Origin: Shewanella hanedai
Lineage (GTDB): Bacteria > Pseudomonadota > Gammaproteobacteria > Enterobacterales > Shewanellaceae
Assembly: GCF_007197645.1 (NCBI RefSeq)
Contig: NZ_VKGK01000005.1
Coordinates: 1-64,000, forward strand
DNA: 64,000 nt
Direction of reading: 5' to 3'
Below the pieces are notes generated by a model, which saw only the letters and a list, made by a program, of their open reading frames with translations, was not told the origin of the DNA and did no database searches. Position 1 is the stretch's first letter. Each line of letters starts with the position of its first letter. The translations under genes were made by a program, and so were the position numbers. Shown one piece after another: positions 47,163 through 55,524 of this stretch.

Positions 47163-48389
47163 GTGTTAAATAGGGTGTGGTTATTTTTCTTTGTGACAGC
47201 GATGTTTGCTATCACGATCCAACTCTTCAATGGTCATATTGAGGTGTTATCGACATCAGTAAAGGCGTTGTTTGATAGCTCAAAACTTGCAGCTGAAATT
47301 GCACTGGGCCTGATTGGTGTGTTGTCATTGTGGATGGGCTTGATGCGAGTCGGTGAAAAAGCCGGTGTCGTAGGCTTCTTTGCAAGAATGTTTGAACCTC
47401 TATTGTCTCGGTTAATGCCAGATGTACCTAAGGGGCATCCGGCTTACGGCAGTGTCACTATGAACCTTACCGCCAATATTCTTGGACTCGATAATGCTGC
47501 CACGCCTCTTGGGTTAAAAGCGATGCAAGATCTGCAGACCTTAAACCCAGATAAAACAGTAGCTACCAACGCTCAAATTCTCTTTTTAGTGCTTAATACC
47601 TCATCTGTCACACTCGTGCCAGTTACGGTGTTTCTTTACCGCGCGCAGCAAGGAGCAGCTGCTCCTGCTGATATCTTCTTACCAATATTGTTAGCAACTA
47701 CCGCTTCGACTTTGGCTGGGGTGACAATCGTATCGCTATTTCAGCGTATCTCACTGTTTAATGCCGTGGTGCTAGGTTATGGGGCGGTGATTTTTGGCTC
47801 GATAATGGCGTTAGTGTTTTACATGGGAACCTTAACCACTACAGCCATTGGCACCTTGTCGACAACGATGGGAAACGGTGTATTACTCCTGTTAGTGTTC
47901 AGCTTTATTCTGGTGGCAGGTTTACGCAAAGTGGCTGTGTATGATGAGTTTATCGTGGGTGCGAAAGAGGGGTTTGCTCAATCGATTAAGTTAATTCCGT
48001 ATTTGCTCGCTATGTTATTGGCTATCGCATTATTACGTGCCTCTGGCGCGTTAGATTATCTTTTGCATATCATCTCTTTGATTGTTTCAGTGCTGGGAGG
48101 AGACACGCGTTTTGTTGACGCCTTACCGACGGCAATAATGAAACCGTTTAGTGGTTCAGGGGCGAGAGCCATGATGTTAGAAACCATGGAACATCATGGC
48201 GTGGACTCTTTTGCTGGACGCCTAGCAGCTGTTTTTCAAGGAAGTACAGAAACCACCTTTTATGTACTGGCGGTTTATTTCGGTGCGGTAGGGATTAAGA
48301 ATGGCCGACATGCACTTGTTTGCGGTTTAACGGCTGACTTTGCGGGGATTATCGCGGCTATCTCCGTCTGTTACTATTTCTATGGATAA
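47163..48389 (+). CDS. SpmA/SpmB-like nucleoside-recognition membrane protein
   Basis: A 408-residue polytopic inner-membrane protein starting with GTG at 47163 (AAGGA seven bases before). It reads as a fusion of two 'nucleoside recognition/Gate' domains, the SpmA-like half with TMNLTANILGLDNAATPLGL and the SpmB-like half with FSGSGARAMMLETMEHHG and FQGSTETTFYVLAVYFG. About ten hydrophobic segments. In sporeformers SpmA and SpmB help spore-core dehydration; in Gram-negative bacteria the role is unknown, probably transport. Confidence 0.86.
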   Translation: MLNRVWLFFFVTAMFAITIQLFNGHIEVLSTSVKALFDSSKLAAEIALGLIGVLSLWMGLMRVGEKAGVVGFFARMFEPLLSRLMPDVPKGHPAYGSVTMNLTANILGLDNAATPLGLKAMQDLQTLNPDKTVATNAQILFLVLNTSSVTLVPVTVFLYRAQQGAAAPADIFLPILLATTASTLAGVTIVSLFQRISLFNAVVLGYGAVIFGSIMALVFYMGTLTTTAIGTLSTTMGNGVLLLLVFSFILVAGLRKVAVYDEFIVGAKEGFAQSIKLIPYLLAMLLAIALLRASGALDYLLHIISLIVSVLGGDTRFVDALPTAIMKPFSGSGARAMMLETMEHHGVDSFAGRLAAVFQGSTETTFYVLAVYFGAVGIKNGRHALVCGLTADFAGIIAAISVCYYFYG

Positions 48390-48413
48390 GAGATAACTGC
48401 TTATCCATTTGAT

Positions 48414-49307
48414 TTAAAAATGGTAACTGACAGAAAGCATTGGGCCGATAAAGCTGTAATAAAGATTGTAATTGGCAACGTCTAGATTCGCCTGAGTGGC
48501 CTTTTGGGCATAATCGATATCAACTTCATAAAAATTGAATGCTGCGCTCATATGCCAATTTTCGGTTATCTCCGCTTCGACTCCTGCGCGAACATCGATT
48601 AATCCACCTTTGAGATCGTCTAGCTTGATATAAAAATATTGCGCATGGGCAGTAAATTTAAAACCGGGATAAAACTCATAATCACCATACAGTCCAACAT
48701 CAGGCAGCGGGGCGGTGACACTCTCTTCTATCATTCTATTGGTTGGGGTTGCACCACAACCATCAAAAGCTTCACCATCGATACAGGCGCCAATGTTGCC
48801 CTCAAAGCCAGTTTCAATAAACATGGCGTGAAGACCAAGTGACAAGCCCAAATTGTAGTTATTCCCCTGCATAAAATTATAGCCGTAACCAATACGTGCA
48901 ATATCGATATTGAGGGTAGTTTTAATTTTTGCGCCTAGCTGGATATCATAAACTTGATCATCTAGGTTAACCTGAAATGGTTTGGTGATTTGCTGAACTT
49001 CAGCGTTGCGATGAAGTTGTTTCCAATCAAAATAGACGATGTGTTTATCATTGAAATGATAAAACGCTTCGAAAAAAGGCAAAAATTGTGACTTTTCAAG
49101 TTTAAGATCTTCTTCAAAGTCGATCTGAAAGTCATTGCCTAAGATAGGATTGGTGACATCCATACTTGAATTAGAGTTCGAGTAAAACCCACCGATCCGA
49201 ATAACAGTCTTACTGTCGTCGTCTTGTGAACTGATGTCTGTATCTTGAGCCCAACAAGGTGACGTCGCTAATAGACTTAATACGGAAATGCCTATTTTTT
49301 TTAGCAT
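48414..49307 (-). CDS. Outer-membrane beta-barrel protein
   Basis: A 297-residue protein from the ATG at 49307, which begins a clear signal peptide (MLKKIGISVLSLLATSPCWAQ, cleavage after about residue 20). The mature part has alternating strands ending in a Phe-terminal barrel signature (LSVSYHF), and a 'GLHAMFIETGF...' segment followed by a two-cysteine loop (GACID, DGCGA). I do not recognise a named family; its general look is like OmpW/OMP_b-brl proteins. It is convergent with the SpmA/B-like gene. Confidence 0.78.
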   Translation of the reverse strand: MLKKIGISVLSLLATSPCWAQDTDISSQDDDSKTVIRIGGFYSNSNSSMDVTNPILGNDFQIDFEEDLKLEKSQFLPFFEAFYHFNDKHIVYFDWKQLHRNAEVQQITKPFQVNLDDQVYDIQLGAKIKTTLNIDIARIGYGYNFMQGNNYNLGLSLGLHAMFIETGFEGNIGACIDGEAFDGCGATPTNRMIEESVTAPLPDVGLYGDYEFYPGFKFTAHAQYFYIKLDDLKGGLIDVRAGVEAEITENWHMSAAFNFYEVDIDYAQKATQANLDVANYNLYYSFIGPMLSVSYHF

Positions 49308-49552
49308 TAAAGCGACTCCAATCATTATTTTATTATTATAGTTTTTATAAGTTGTTGATTCTATTGGTTTGAATCTTAACTGTCGTACTATAGTATCAGA
49401 CTGTGTCTGTTTGTGAATGATTTGTATCAAAAAATGTTAACTAAATTGATATTGTTGCGAGTAAGGGTTAAAGCCATACTGAGTGAGCAAATTTTGCTGG
49501 TACTCAGTATGGTTTGTCGCTTTGTGGTTTAAACGGGGAAGTAGGGGGTAAA

Positions 49553-49924
49553 TTAAAGGTAACGTGTTCCGAGCACGACAGCCCAAGTTATTGCGCACAG
49601 AGCAAGACTCATAAAGACCGCTGCCGATGCGATATCTTTGGCTTGGCCACTTAGCACATGAATTTCATCACCAATTCGGTCGACAACCGCTTCTACCGCT
49701 GAGTTTAACAGCTCAACAATCAAAACGATAAACAGAGTTAAGATCAATAGCAGGCGCTCTACTGTGCTTATATCGACAAAAAGAGCGATAGGTAGCATTA
49801 AAAAAGCCAGTACCAGCTCTTGTCTGAATGCAGCTTCGTGGGTCCAAGCAGACTTAAGTCCCTGCATCGAAAAGCCAGTCGCTCTAAATACGCGCTTAAT
49901 ACCGTGGTTGTTTTCAGGTTTCAT
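49553..49924 (-). CDS. dgkA: Diacylglycerol kinase
   Basis: A 123-residue membrane enzyme recycling diacylglycerol. The ATG at 49924 (MKPENNHG) gives the E. coli-like length (122); the frame is open further upstream to 50044. Conserved GLKSAWTHEAAFRQEL, then VELLNSAVEAVVDRIGDEIH, and three membrane helices. It is divergent from the DNA ligase gene. Confidence 0.93.
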   Translation of the reverse strand: MKPENNHGIKRVFRATGFSMQGLKSAWTHEAAFRQELVLAFLMLPIALFVDISTVERLLLILTLFIVLIVELLNSAVEAVVDRIGDEIHVLSGQAKDIASAAVFMSLALCAITWAVVLGTRYL

Positions 49925-50107
49925 ATTGGTCCAAAGTGATTTTGTTAACTGGTTTTTGTTTTTAGCTGTGAATTTTTGCAAGAGTATAACACCGTGAAAA
50001 TATGAGACCAATTTCAAATAGGTTGGTTCATGTTCTACACTCATCTTTATTCAGTCATTTTCAGGTTAATGGATTTAATCTGATGACATTATACGAAGGA
50101 ACGTAAA

Positions 50108-51007
50108 ATGAAAAAGTATCTTAATCGGTTATTGGCCGTTCTCTTAGTTCTCCTTTATTCATCTCCCACCTTAGCCACCCTCCAATTAGTTGATACGACA
50201 GGCTATCGAAGTATTTCGGGTCCCAGTGTGGTGCCTTTAGAACATCAAAAACAACTTGCGACGAACGCTAAAATAGAGGGAGATATTGCTGACTACCTTG
50301 TGAGCGAAAAGTTTGATGGTGTCAGAGGCTATTGGGACGGTAAGCAGCTCTTTACCCGTACAAATAGGCTTATATCTGCTCCTAATTGGTTTACTCAGGA
50401 CTTTCCTAACTACCCATTAGAAGGTGAGTTATGGATGGGAAGAGGTGCTTTTGAACAGGTGTCAGGTTTAGTGAGGCGCAAGAAGACGGTGGAGAGTGAT
50501 TGGAAATCAGTTAAGTTCATGGTGTTCGACTTTCCTGAGAGCACATTGCCATTTGGGCGACGTTATCAACATTTTGCTAAAACGTTAGCCAATAAATCTG
50601 CTTATTTATCAGTTGTTGAGCAAAAGCAAGTCAGCAGTTTAGATGAACTAAATACTTGGTTTTCGCAAGTCGTCAAAGCCGGTGGGGAGGGGTTGATGCT
50701 GCACCATCAAACTTCGCTCTACATTACAGGTCGTAACAAGGACTTAATCAAATTTAAGCCATTTTTTGATGCTGAAGCGACAGTAATTAGCCATATACCG
50801 GGTAAAGGACAATTTGAGGGAATACTCGGGTCAATACTGGTTGAAACTCCAGAAGGGATCCGCTTTAAAATAGGTACCGGTTTTACGTTAGAAGAGCGGC
50901 GCAATCCACCAGAGGTTGGGGTGATGGTGACTTACAAGTATTCGGGATTAACGCAGAAAGGAACACCTAGATTTGCCAGCTTTTTGCGGGTAAGGTTGAA
51001 TCAATAA
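50108..51007 (+). CDS. Secreted ATP-dependent DNA ligase (LigE type)
   Basis: A 299-residue minimal ligase with an N-terminal signal peptide (MKKYLNRLLAVLLVLLYSS, cleavage near TLA). The nucleotidyl Lys is in motif I, EKFDGVRGYWDG (residues about 73-84); motif III FMVFDFP, motif IV EGLMLH and motif V LIKFKPF follow, then an OB-fold. Signal-bearing ATP-dependent ligases occur in a minority of Gram-negative bacteria and have been linked to DNA handling in the periplasm during uptake (family knowledge). The cell's NAD-dependent LigA is not in this window. Confidence 0.9.
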   Translation: MKKYLNRLLAVLLVLLYSSPTLATLQLVDTTGYRSISGPSVVPLEHQKQLATNAKIEGDIADYLVSEKFDGVRGYWDGKQLFTRTNRLISAPNWFTQDFPNYPLEGELWMGRGAFEQVSGLVRRKKTVESDWKSVKFMVFDFPESTLPFGRRYQHFAKTLANKSAYLSVVEQKQVSSLDELNTWFSQVVKAGGEGLMLHHQTSLYITGRNKDLIKFKPFFDAEATVISHIPGKGQFEGILGSILVETPEGIRFKIGTGFTLEERRNPPEVGVMVTYKYSGLTQKGTPRFASFLRVRLNQ

Positions 51008-51038
51008 TTGTTAAGCTATTTTGATTGATGAGGCGTTA

Positions 51039-51515
51039 ATGACAAAGATAAATTCAGTCTTGTTTGTCTGTATGGGCAACATCTGTCGTTCTCCTACCGC
51101 TGAAGCGGTATTTCGAGCTAAAACAGAGCAGAGCGGGCTAGTGATTGAAATCGATTCGGCAGGCACCTTGGCTTATCATCAAGGAGAGTCTCCTGATCCC
51201 AGATCGATTGCGGCAGGTGAAAAGCGCGGCTTTAGTTTTCAAGGCATGAAAGCAAGGGCGGTGATTGATGAGGACTTTTCGCACTTTGACCTCATTTTAG
51301 CTGCTGATCACAATAATTTAGCGGATCTCAAAGCCCGATGTCCTGAGCAACATCTTCATAAAATACAGCTAATGCTCAGTTTTCTAGACACGGCAGAGCC
51401 GCAAGAAGTCCCCGATCCTTACTATGGTCTTGGCAATGGTTTTGAACTTGTGTTGGATTTGATTGAACAGAGCTGTGATAACTTGATTGTTAAGCTAACA
51501 GAAAATGATGTTTGA
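51039..51515 (+). CDS. Low-molecular-weight protein-tyrosine phosphatase
   Basis: A 158-residue enzyme. The ATG at 51039 follows TGAGG (51028-51032). The catalytic P-loop CMGNICRSP lies at about residues 11-19, after LFV; the general acid is in VPDPYYG (about 127). In enteric bacteria such phosphatases often pair with tyrosine kinases of capsule systems; here none is adjacent. It is 31 bp after the ligase and ends before a perfect palindromic terminator. Confidence 0.93.
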   Translation: MTKINSVLFVCMGNICRSPTAEAVFRAKTEQSGLVIEIDSAGTLAYHQGESPDPRSIAAGEKRGFSFQGMKARAVIDEDFSHFDLILAADHNNLADLKARCPEQHLHKIQLMLSFLDTAEPQEVPDPYYGLGNGFELVLDLIEQSCDNLIVKLTENDV

Positions 51516-51555
51516 GTGGACGGTGTATTAGAGGTTGTGGACGATTTAGGAGCAT

Positions 51556-51583
51556 AAAAGCCAATACTCGAGTATTGGCTTTT
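51556..51583. terminator. Perfect palindromic terminator
   Basis: A 28-bp uninterrupted palindrome built on AAAAGCCAATACTC and its complement, with A and T tracts at the ends. It can stop the phosphatase transcript and also, from the other side, ylqF. Confidence 0.85.
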
Positions 51584-51659
51584 ATAATTTTGAAACAGTA
51601 CTTTACTCAAACTTAGAAACCACTAACCATCTAGCTTAACGCTGAGAATTGAGCCTGTT

Positions 51660-52598
51660 TTACTTGTATCGTTTACCTGAACGTTTGAGCTTCTCAGCTT
51701 CATCTTTAGCTAGTTGAGCAGCCTCTTTTTTCGCTTTTAAGATGGCGACTTCTGCTTTTTCTATCTCAGCCATCTCAGGTGTTTCTAATGAGAGTAACCC
51801 CATTTTTCCTGAGCGGAACTCATGTAGCATGAGCTCTGATACTTTGTGTAGATCAATACGTCCGCCTGGTCGCAATGCGCCGCGACTACGGCCAATGGCT
51901 TCTAAAAGTTCGATATCAGTATTAGGGAGTTCTTTTAGCTTATAACGCTCTGCAATCGCTTCAGGGTACGCGTGAAGAAAATACTCAGCAGCAAACATGG
52001 CGACATCTTCATATTCCATCGCAGTATCTTTGATTGCTCCAGTGATGGCTAGGCGATAACTACTTTTATCATTATCCACTTTTGGCCATAAAATCCCAGG
52101 GGTATCAGAAAGTACAATGCCGTTTCTTAGGTTGATGCGTTGCTGAACTTTTGTTACAGCAGGCTCATTACCTGTTTTAGCAATAGTTCTACCTGCGAGC
52201 GTGTTGATGATGGTGGATTTTCCTACGTTAGGGATTCCCATGATCATGGTACGGATATCTTTTTCCATCTTGTCGCGGTTTGGCACAAACTTACGACACA
52301 ATTCCGGAATTTTTTTGACCTGAGCGGCTTGTAAAGTGGTGATCGCCATCGCCTTTACACCTTGCTCACGTTCTAAATATTCAATCCAACGCTGAGTGGT
52401 TTCAGGATCGGCAAGATCTGATTTATTCAACAGTTTAATACAGGGCTTATCACCACGTAATGTCGATATGACAGGGTTTTCACTACTATAAGGGATTCTC
52501 GCATCTAGCACTTCGATAACCAGATCGACTTGAGGCATTACCTCTTCGATCTCTTTACGTGCCTTATGCATATGTCCCGGGTACCACTGAATTGCCAT
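51660..52598 (-). CDS. ylqF: Ribosome biogenesis GTPase YlqF/RbgA
   Basis: A 312-residue circularly permuted GTPase. The order G4-G5-G1-G3 is visible: LLNKSDLAD (G4) near residue 57, P-loop GIPNVGKSTIINTL (G1) near 121, and SDTPGILWPK (G3) near 165. The N-terminus MAIQWYPGHMHKARKEI is typical. It assists late large-subunit assembly (known for RbgA). The Lys/Glu-rich tail (270-312) is a charged extension. Confidence 0.94.
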   Translation of the reverse strand: MAIQWYPGHMHKARKEIEEVMPQVDLVIEVLDARIPYSSENPVISTLRGDKPCIKLLNKSDLADPETTQRWIEYLEREQGVKAMAITTLQAAQVKKIPELCRKFVPNRDKMEKDIRTMIMGIPNVGKSTIINTLAGRTIAKTGNEPAVTKVQQRINLRNGIVLSDTPGILWPKVDNDKSSYRLAITGAIKDTAMEYEDVAMFAAEYFLHAYPEAIAERYKLKELPNTDIELLEAIGRSRGALRPGGRIDLHKVSELMLHEFRSGKMGLLSLETPEMAEIEKAEVAILKAKKEAAQLAKDEAEKLKRSGKRYK

Positions 52599-52662
52599 GT
52601 AAACGCCCTGTCTCTCAAAATCTAATGGGGGAGATTTTACCTTGTTAAGGTAAATTTTAACA

Positions 52663-52691
52663 AATAAAAAGCGCCTTTCAGCGCTTTTATT
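52663..52691 (-). terminator. Terminator of the dioxygenase gene
   Basis: AAAAAGCGC, loop CTTTCA, GCGCTTTT with A/T tracts on both sides; positioned 13 bp downstream of the minus-strand dioxygenase gene. Confidence 0.8.
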
Positions 52692-52703
52692 CGAGGGGAA
52701 GGG

Positions 52704-53543
52704 TTAAATAACGCCCAATTCTCTTAATCGTTCCATTAAGTAGCTATCTGCTGTGTATCTGTCAGATAAAACCACTTCAGGATTTGGGTGTAAAAACAGG
52801 GGTAACGATATGCGAGATTTTGTTTTATCAGCGCCCTCAGGGTTAATAACCCTGTGGCTTGTTGATGGATAATATCCGCCAGAAGCTTCTTGCAACATAT
52901 CACCAATATTGATAATGATATTACCAAAATCACTTGGCACATCGACCCAAGATCCATCTTTAACTTGGACCTGTAATCCAGGTTCATTGGCCGCGGGTAG
53001 TACCGTGATTAAGTTGATATCTTCATGGGCAGCCGCGCGAATAGCGCCCATCTCTTCATCGCCAGACATGGGAGGGTAATGAAGTACTCTAAGTAAGGTT
53101 TTTTGGCTATTTTCAATCATCTGTGGAAGTGCAATTGAGAATTTAGCTTTCACGTCATCTGGTGCGTACGCTTCGATCCAACCAAGGAGTTCTTGAGCCA
53201 ATGTATTGGCTTTTTTATAATAGGTGAGGATATTCTCGCGTAGAGAATCTGGAATGCGTCCCCAAGGGTAAACGTGAAAATACTCTTTAATATCTTTAAC
53301 AGTATGTCCTTTTGCTGTTTCTGAGATCTCTGCAGGAAAGAAACCGTCTTGTGTTTCAGGTTTAAAAAGGTAATTACGCTTCTCTTCTGAGTTGAAAAAC
53401 GCTTGCCACTCTACATAAATAGCCTCAACTAATGCTTTGTCGATGGGGTGGTTGCTCAACACACCAAAGCCTGTTTCTCTTAGTGATTTTACAAACTTTT
53501 CAGCACTGTCTTGTGCTAGGTAATCTATGGTTTCTAGTTTCAT
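52704..53543 (-). CDS. Isopenicillin-N-synthase-like 2-oxoglutarate/Fe(II) dioxygenase
   Basis: A 279-residue protein of the non-haem iron oxygenase family. Iron ligands: HxD in AAHEDINLITVL (about 168-170) and His in TSHRVINP (about 226), with the 2-oxoglutarate Arg in SRISLPLFLHP. The N-terminal DIOX_N part (VKSLRETGFGVLSNHP) is present. These enzymes oxidise varied small molecules; the substrate here is unknown. It is a single gene with its own terminator. Confidence 0.88.
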   Translation of the reverse strand: MKLETIDYLAQDSAEKFVKSLRETGFGVLSNHPIDKALVEAIYVEWQAFFNSEEKRNYLFKPETQDGFFPAEISETAKGHTVKDIKEYFHVYPWGRIPDSLRENILTYYKKANTLAQELLGWIEAYAPDDVKAKFSIALPQMIENSQKTLLRVLHYPPMSGDEEMGAIRAAAHEDINLITVLPAANEPGLQVQVKDGSWVDVPSDFGNIIINIGDMLQEASGGYYPSTSHRVINPEGADKTKSRISLPLFLHPNPEVVLSDRYTADSYLMERLRELGVI

Positions 53544-53772
53544 CTCAGTTCACTTATCGTTAGTCTTGCACTAGTTTAACGAGGCTAAAGCGGTGGGGCA
53601 AATAAGTGTGATTAAAATCACCTCTTGATTGTCCGCTACCTAGACAGATGTTGTGTATAACGATGTATAAGTTAATAATTTCAATTATATACGTGAGAAC
53701 ATCTGACGAAATGTTTTATTTCTATAGACATTGACCAGATGAGTTTATTGCATTGGAAGAGAAGCTGGGCAA

Positions 53773-53806
53773 TAAAAAAGGCGAACTATAAGTTCACCTT
53801 TTATTT
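53773..53806 (-). terminator. Terminator of the SulP gene
   Basis: AAAAGGCGAACT, ATA loop region, AGTTCACCTTTT with one mismatched pair, A/T-tracts on both sides; 20 bp downstream of the SulP stop on the minus strand. Confidence 0.8.
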
Positions 53807-53825
53807 TTAGATTTGCATTACTAGA

Positions 53826-55382
53826 TTAATCAAGCTTGTCATCTGCAATTTTGTAATGTGGATCTTCTATCAAGTTAACTTCAACTAAATCACCTGCTTT
53901 ATGCAGTAACTTCTTACAGTCGTTGCTTAGGTATCGAAGATGCAGTTTCTTACCACTCGCGCCATAACGTTCAGCTAAAGTATCGATTGCATCGAGTGCT
54001 GAGTGATCGCATACACGAGAGTTTTGGAAATCGACAATCACATCATCAGGATCCGTATTTGAATTAAACAGGTCTAAGAAATCAGCGACTGAACCGAAGA
54101 ACAGAGGGCCGTTTAATTTGTAAACTTTCCAGCCATTGGCATCTTCGCTAATTTCTACATTGATGTGCTTAGCATGTTCCCAAGCAAACACGAGGGCAGA
54201 TACAATTACACCGACGAATACAGCAAAGGCTAGATCGGTAAATACAGTTACGATGGTAACGAGTACGATAACGAAAGCATCATGCTTAGGTACTTTACTC
54301 ATGACCTTGAAGCTAGCCCATTCAAAGGTACCCAGTACAACCATAAACATGACACCAACAAGCGCTGCTAATGGGATCATTTCAATCAGTGCTGAACCGA
54401 AAAGAATAAAACCGAGTAGTGCTAGTGCGGCTGTTATTCCTGATAAACGTCCACGTCCACCTGAATTGATGTTGATCATTGACTGACCAATCATGGCACA
54501 ACCACCCATGGCACCAAAGAAGCCGCTGGTGATGTTACCTACGCCTTGTCCGATACACTCTTTATTACCTTTACCGCGGCTATTTGTCATCTCATCGATC
54601 ACGGTTAAGGTTAATAGTGATTCGATTAGGCCAACAGCTGCAAGAATAAGCGAGTAGGGAAGAATGATGTATAAAGTTTCTAAGCTGAACGAGACCGCAG
54701 GGATTGAGAAGGTCGGTAAGCTACCTGCAATTGTCGCATTCTCATCACCGCTCATTGACTTTAGAAAATCTAACACTGTACGTGTATCGAGATCTAAGAA
54801 AACGACTAATAGTGTGACTGTCACAATCGCGGCAAGTGAAGAGGGAATTGCTGTGGTTAGTTTAGGCAAAAACTGGATAATGGCCATCGTGAGTATCACA
54901 AGGCCTAGCATTAAAGTTAGTTGCTCCATAGGTAACCAACTTAAAACACCATTTGCATCCGGTGCTTGAAATTGGCCAAGTTGGGCAAGAAAAATCACAA
55001 TCGCCAAACCGTTAACAAAACCAATCATCACAGGATACGGCACAATACGAATAAACTTACCCAATTTGAGCAGTCCGAATGTCACCTGAATGAGGCCTGC
55101 AAGCACAACCGCTGCAAACAAGTATTGAACTCCATGTTCAGCAACAAGCGCGACCATGACAACAGCCATAGCTCCTGTAGCACCAGAGATCATTCCTGGT
55201 CGTCCGCCAATAAGCGCAGTGATTAAGCCCATAATAAATGCAGCGTATAAACCCACCATAGGTTCAACACCTGCTACAAAAGCAAATGCCACGGCTTCCG
55301 GAACGAGAGCAAGTGCAACCGTTAACCCAGAAAGTATGTCGGCTTTACTACTAGCAGTTTTGTGACGAATAAGATCAAACAT
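53826..55382 (-). CDS. SulP-family anion transporter with STAS domain
   Basis: A 518-residue inner-membrane protein with about ten to twelve hydrophobic segments: DILSGLTVALALVPEAVAFA at the N-terminus, the VGLYAAFIMGLITALIGGRPGMISG stretch (split here by the family loop), and GGCAMIGQSMININSGGRGRLSGI, written in part. A cytosolic STAS domain covers about 410-505. SulP proteins move sulfate, bicarbonate or other anions; the bicarbonate/BicA-like branch is possible but not resolved here. It is preceded by a perfect ATACCAATTGGTAT palindrome (55452-55465). Confidence 0.9.
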   Translation of the reverse strand: MFDLIRHKTASSKADILSGLTVALALVPEAVAFAFVAGVEPMVGLYAAFIMGLITALIGGRPGMISGATGAMAVVMVALVAEHGVQYLFAAVVLAGLIQVTFGLLKLGKFIRIVPYPVMIGFVNGLAIVIFLAQLGQFQAPDANGVLSWLPMEQLTLMLGLVILTMAIIQFLPKLTTAIPSSLAAIVTVTLLVVFLDLDTRTVLDFLKSMSGDENATIAGSLPTFSIPAVSFSLETLYIILPYSLILAAVGLIESLLTLTVIDEMTNSRGKGNKECIGQGVGNITSGFFGAMGGCAMIGQSMININSGGRGRLSGITAALALLGFILFGSALIEMIPLAALVGVMFMVVLGTFEWASFKVMSKVPKHDAFVIVLVTIVTVFTDLAFAVFVGVIVSALVFAWEHAKHINVEISEDANGWKVYKLNGPLFFGSVADFLDLFNSNTDPDDVIVDFQNSRVCDHSALDAIDTLAERYGASGKKLHLRYLSNDCKKLLHKAGDLVEVNLIEDPHYKIADDKLD

Positions 55383-55451
55383 TTAGCCCCTGTTACGAGT
55401 ATGTTATTTACGTTGAATAGCGGTGGCGAATACTAACAAATTATCCGCGTG

Positions 55452-55465
55452 ATACCAATTGGTAT
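55452..55465. repeat. Perfect palindrome ATACCAATTGGTAT
   Basis: A 14-bp perfect dyad between sulP and the rne terminator. It lies about 70 bp upstream of the SulP start, where an operator could sit, but it could also be a dispersed motif. Function is not known. Confidence 0.5.
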
Positions 55466-55470
55466 TAAAT

Positions 55471-55503
55471 AAAAAAGCCATGCATTTCTGCATGGCTTTT
55501 TTT
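55471..55503. terminator. Bidirectional-type terminator after rne
   Basis: AAAAAAGCCATGCA, loop TTTC, TGCATGGCTTTTTTT: perfect arms with A/T tracts, 22 bp downstream of the rne stop. Confidence 0.92.
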
Positions 55504-55524
55504 GAATATAGCTAAATTAGACGG

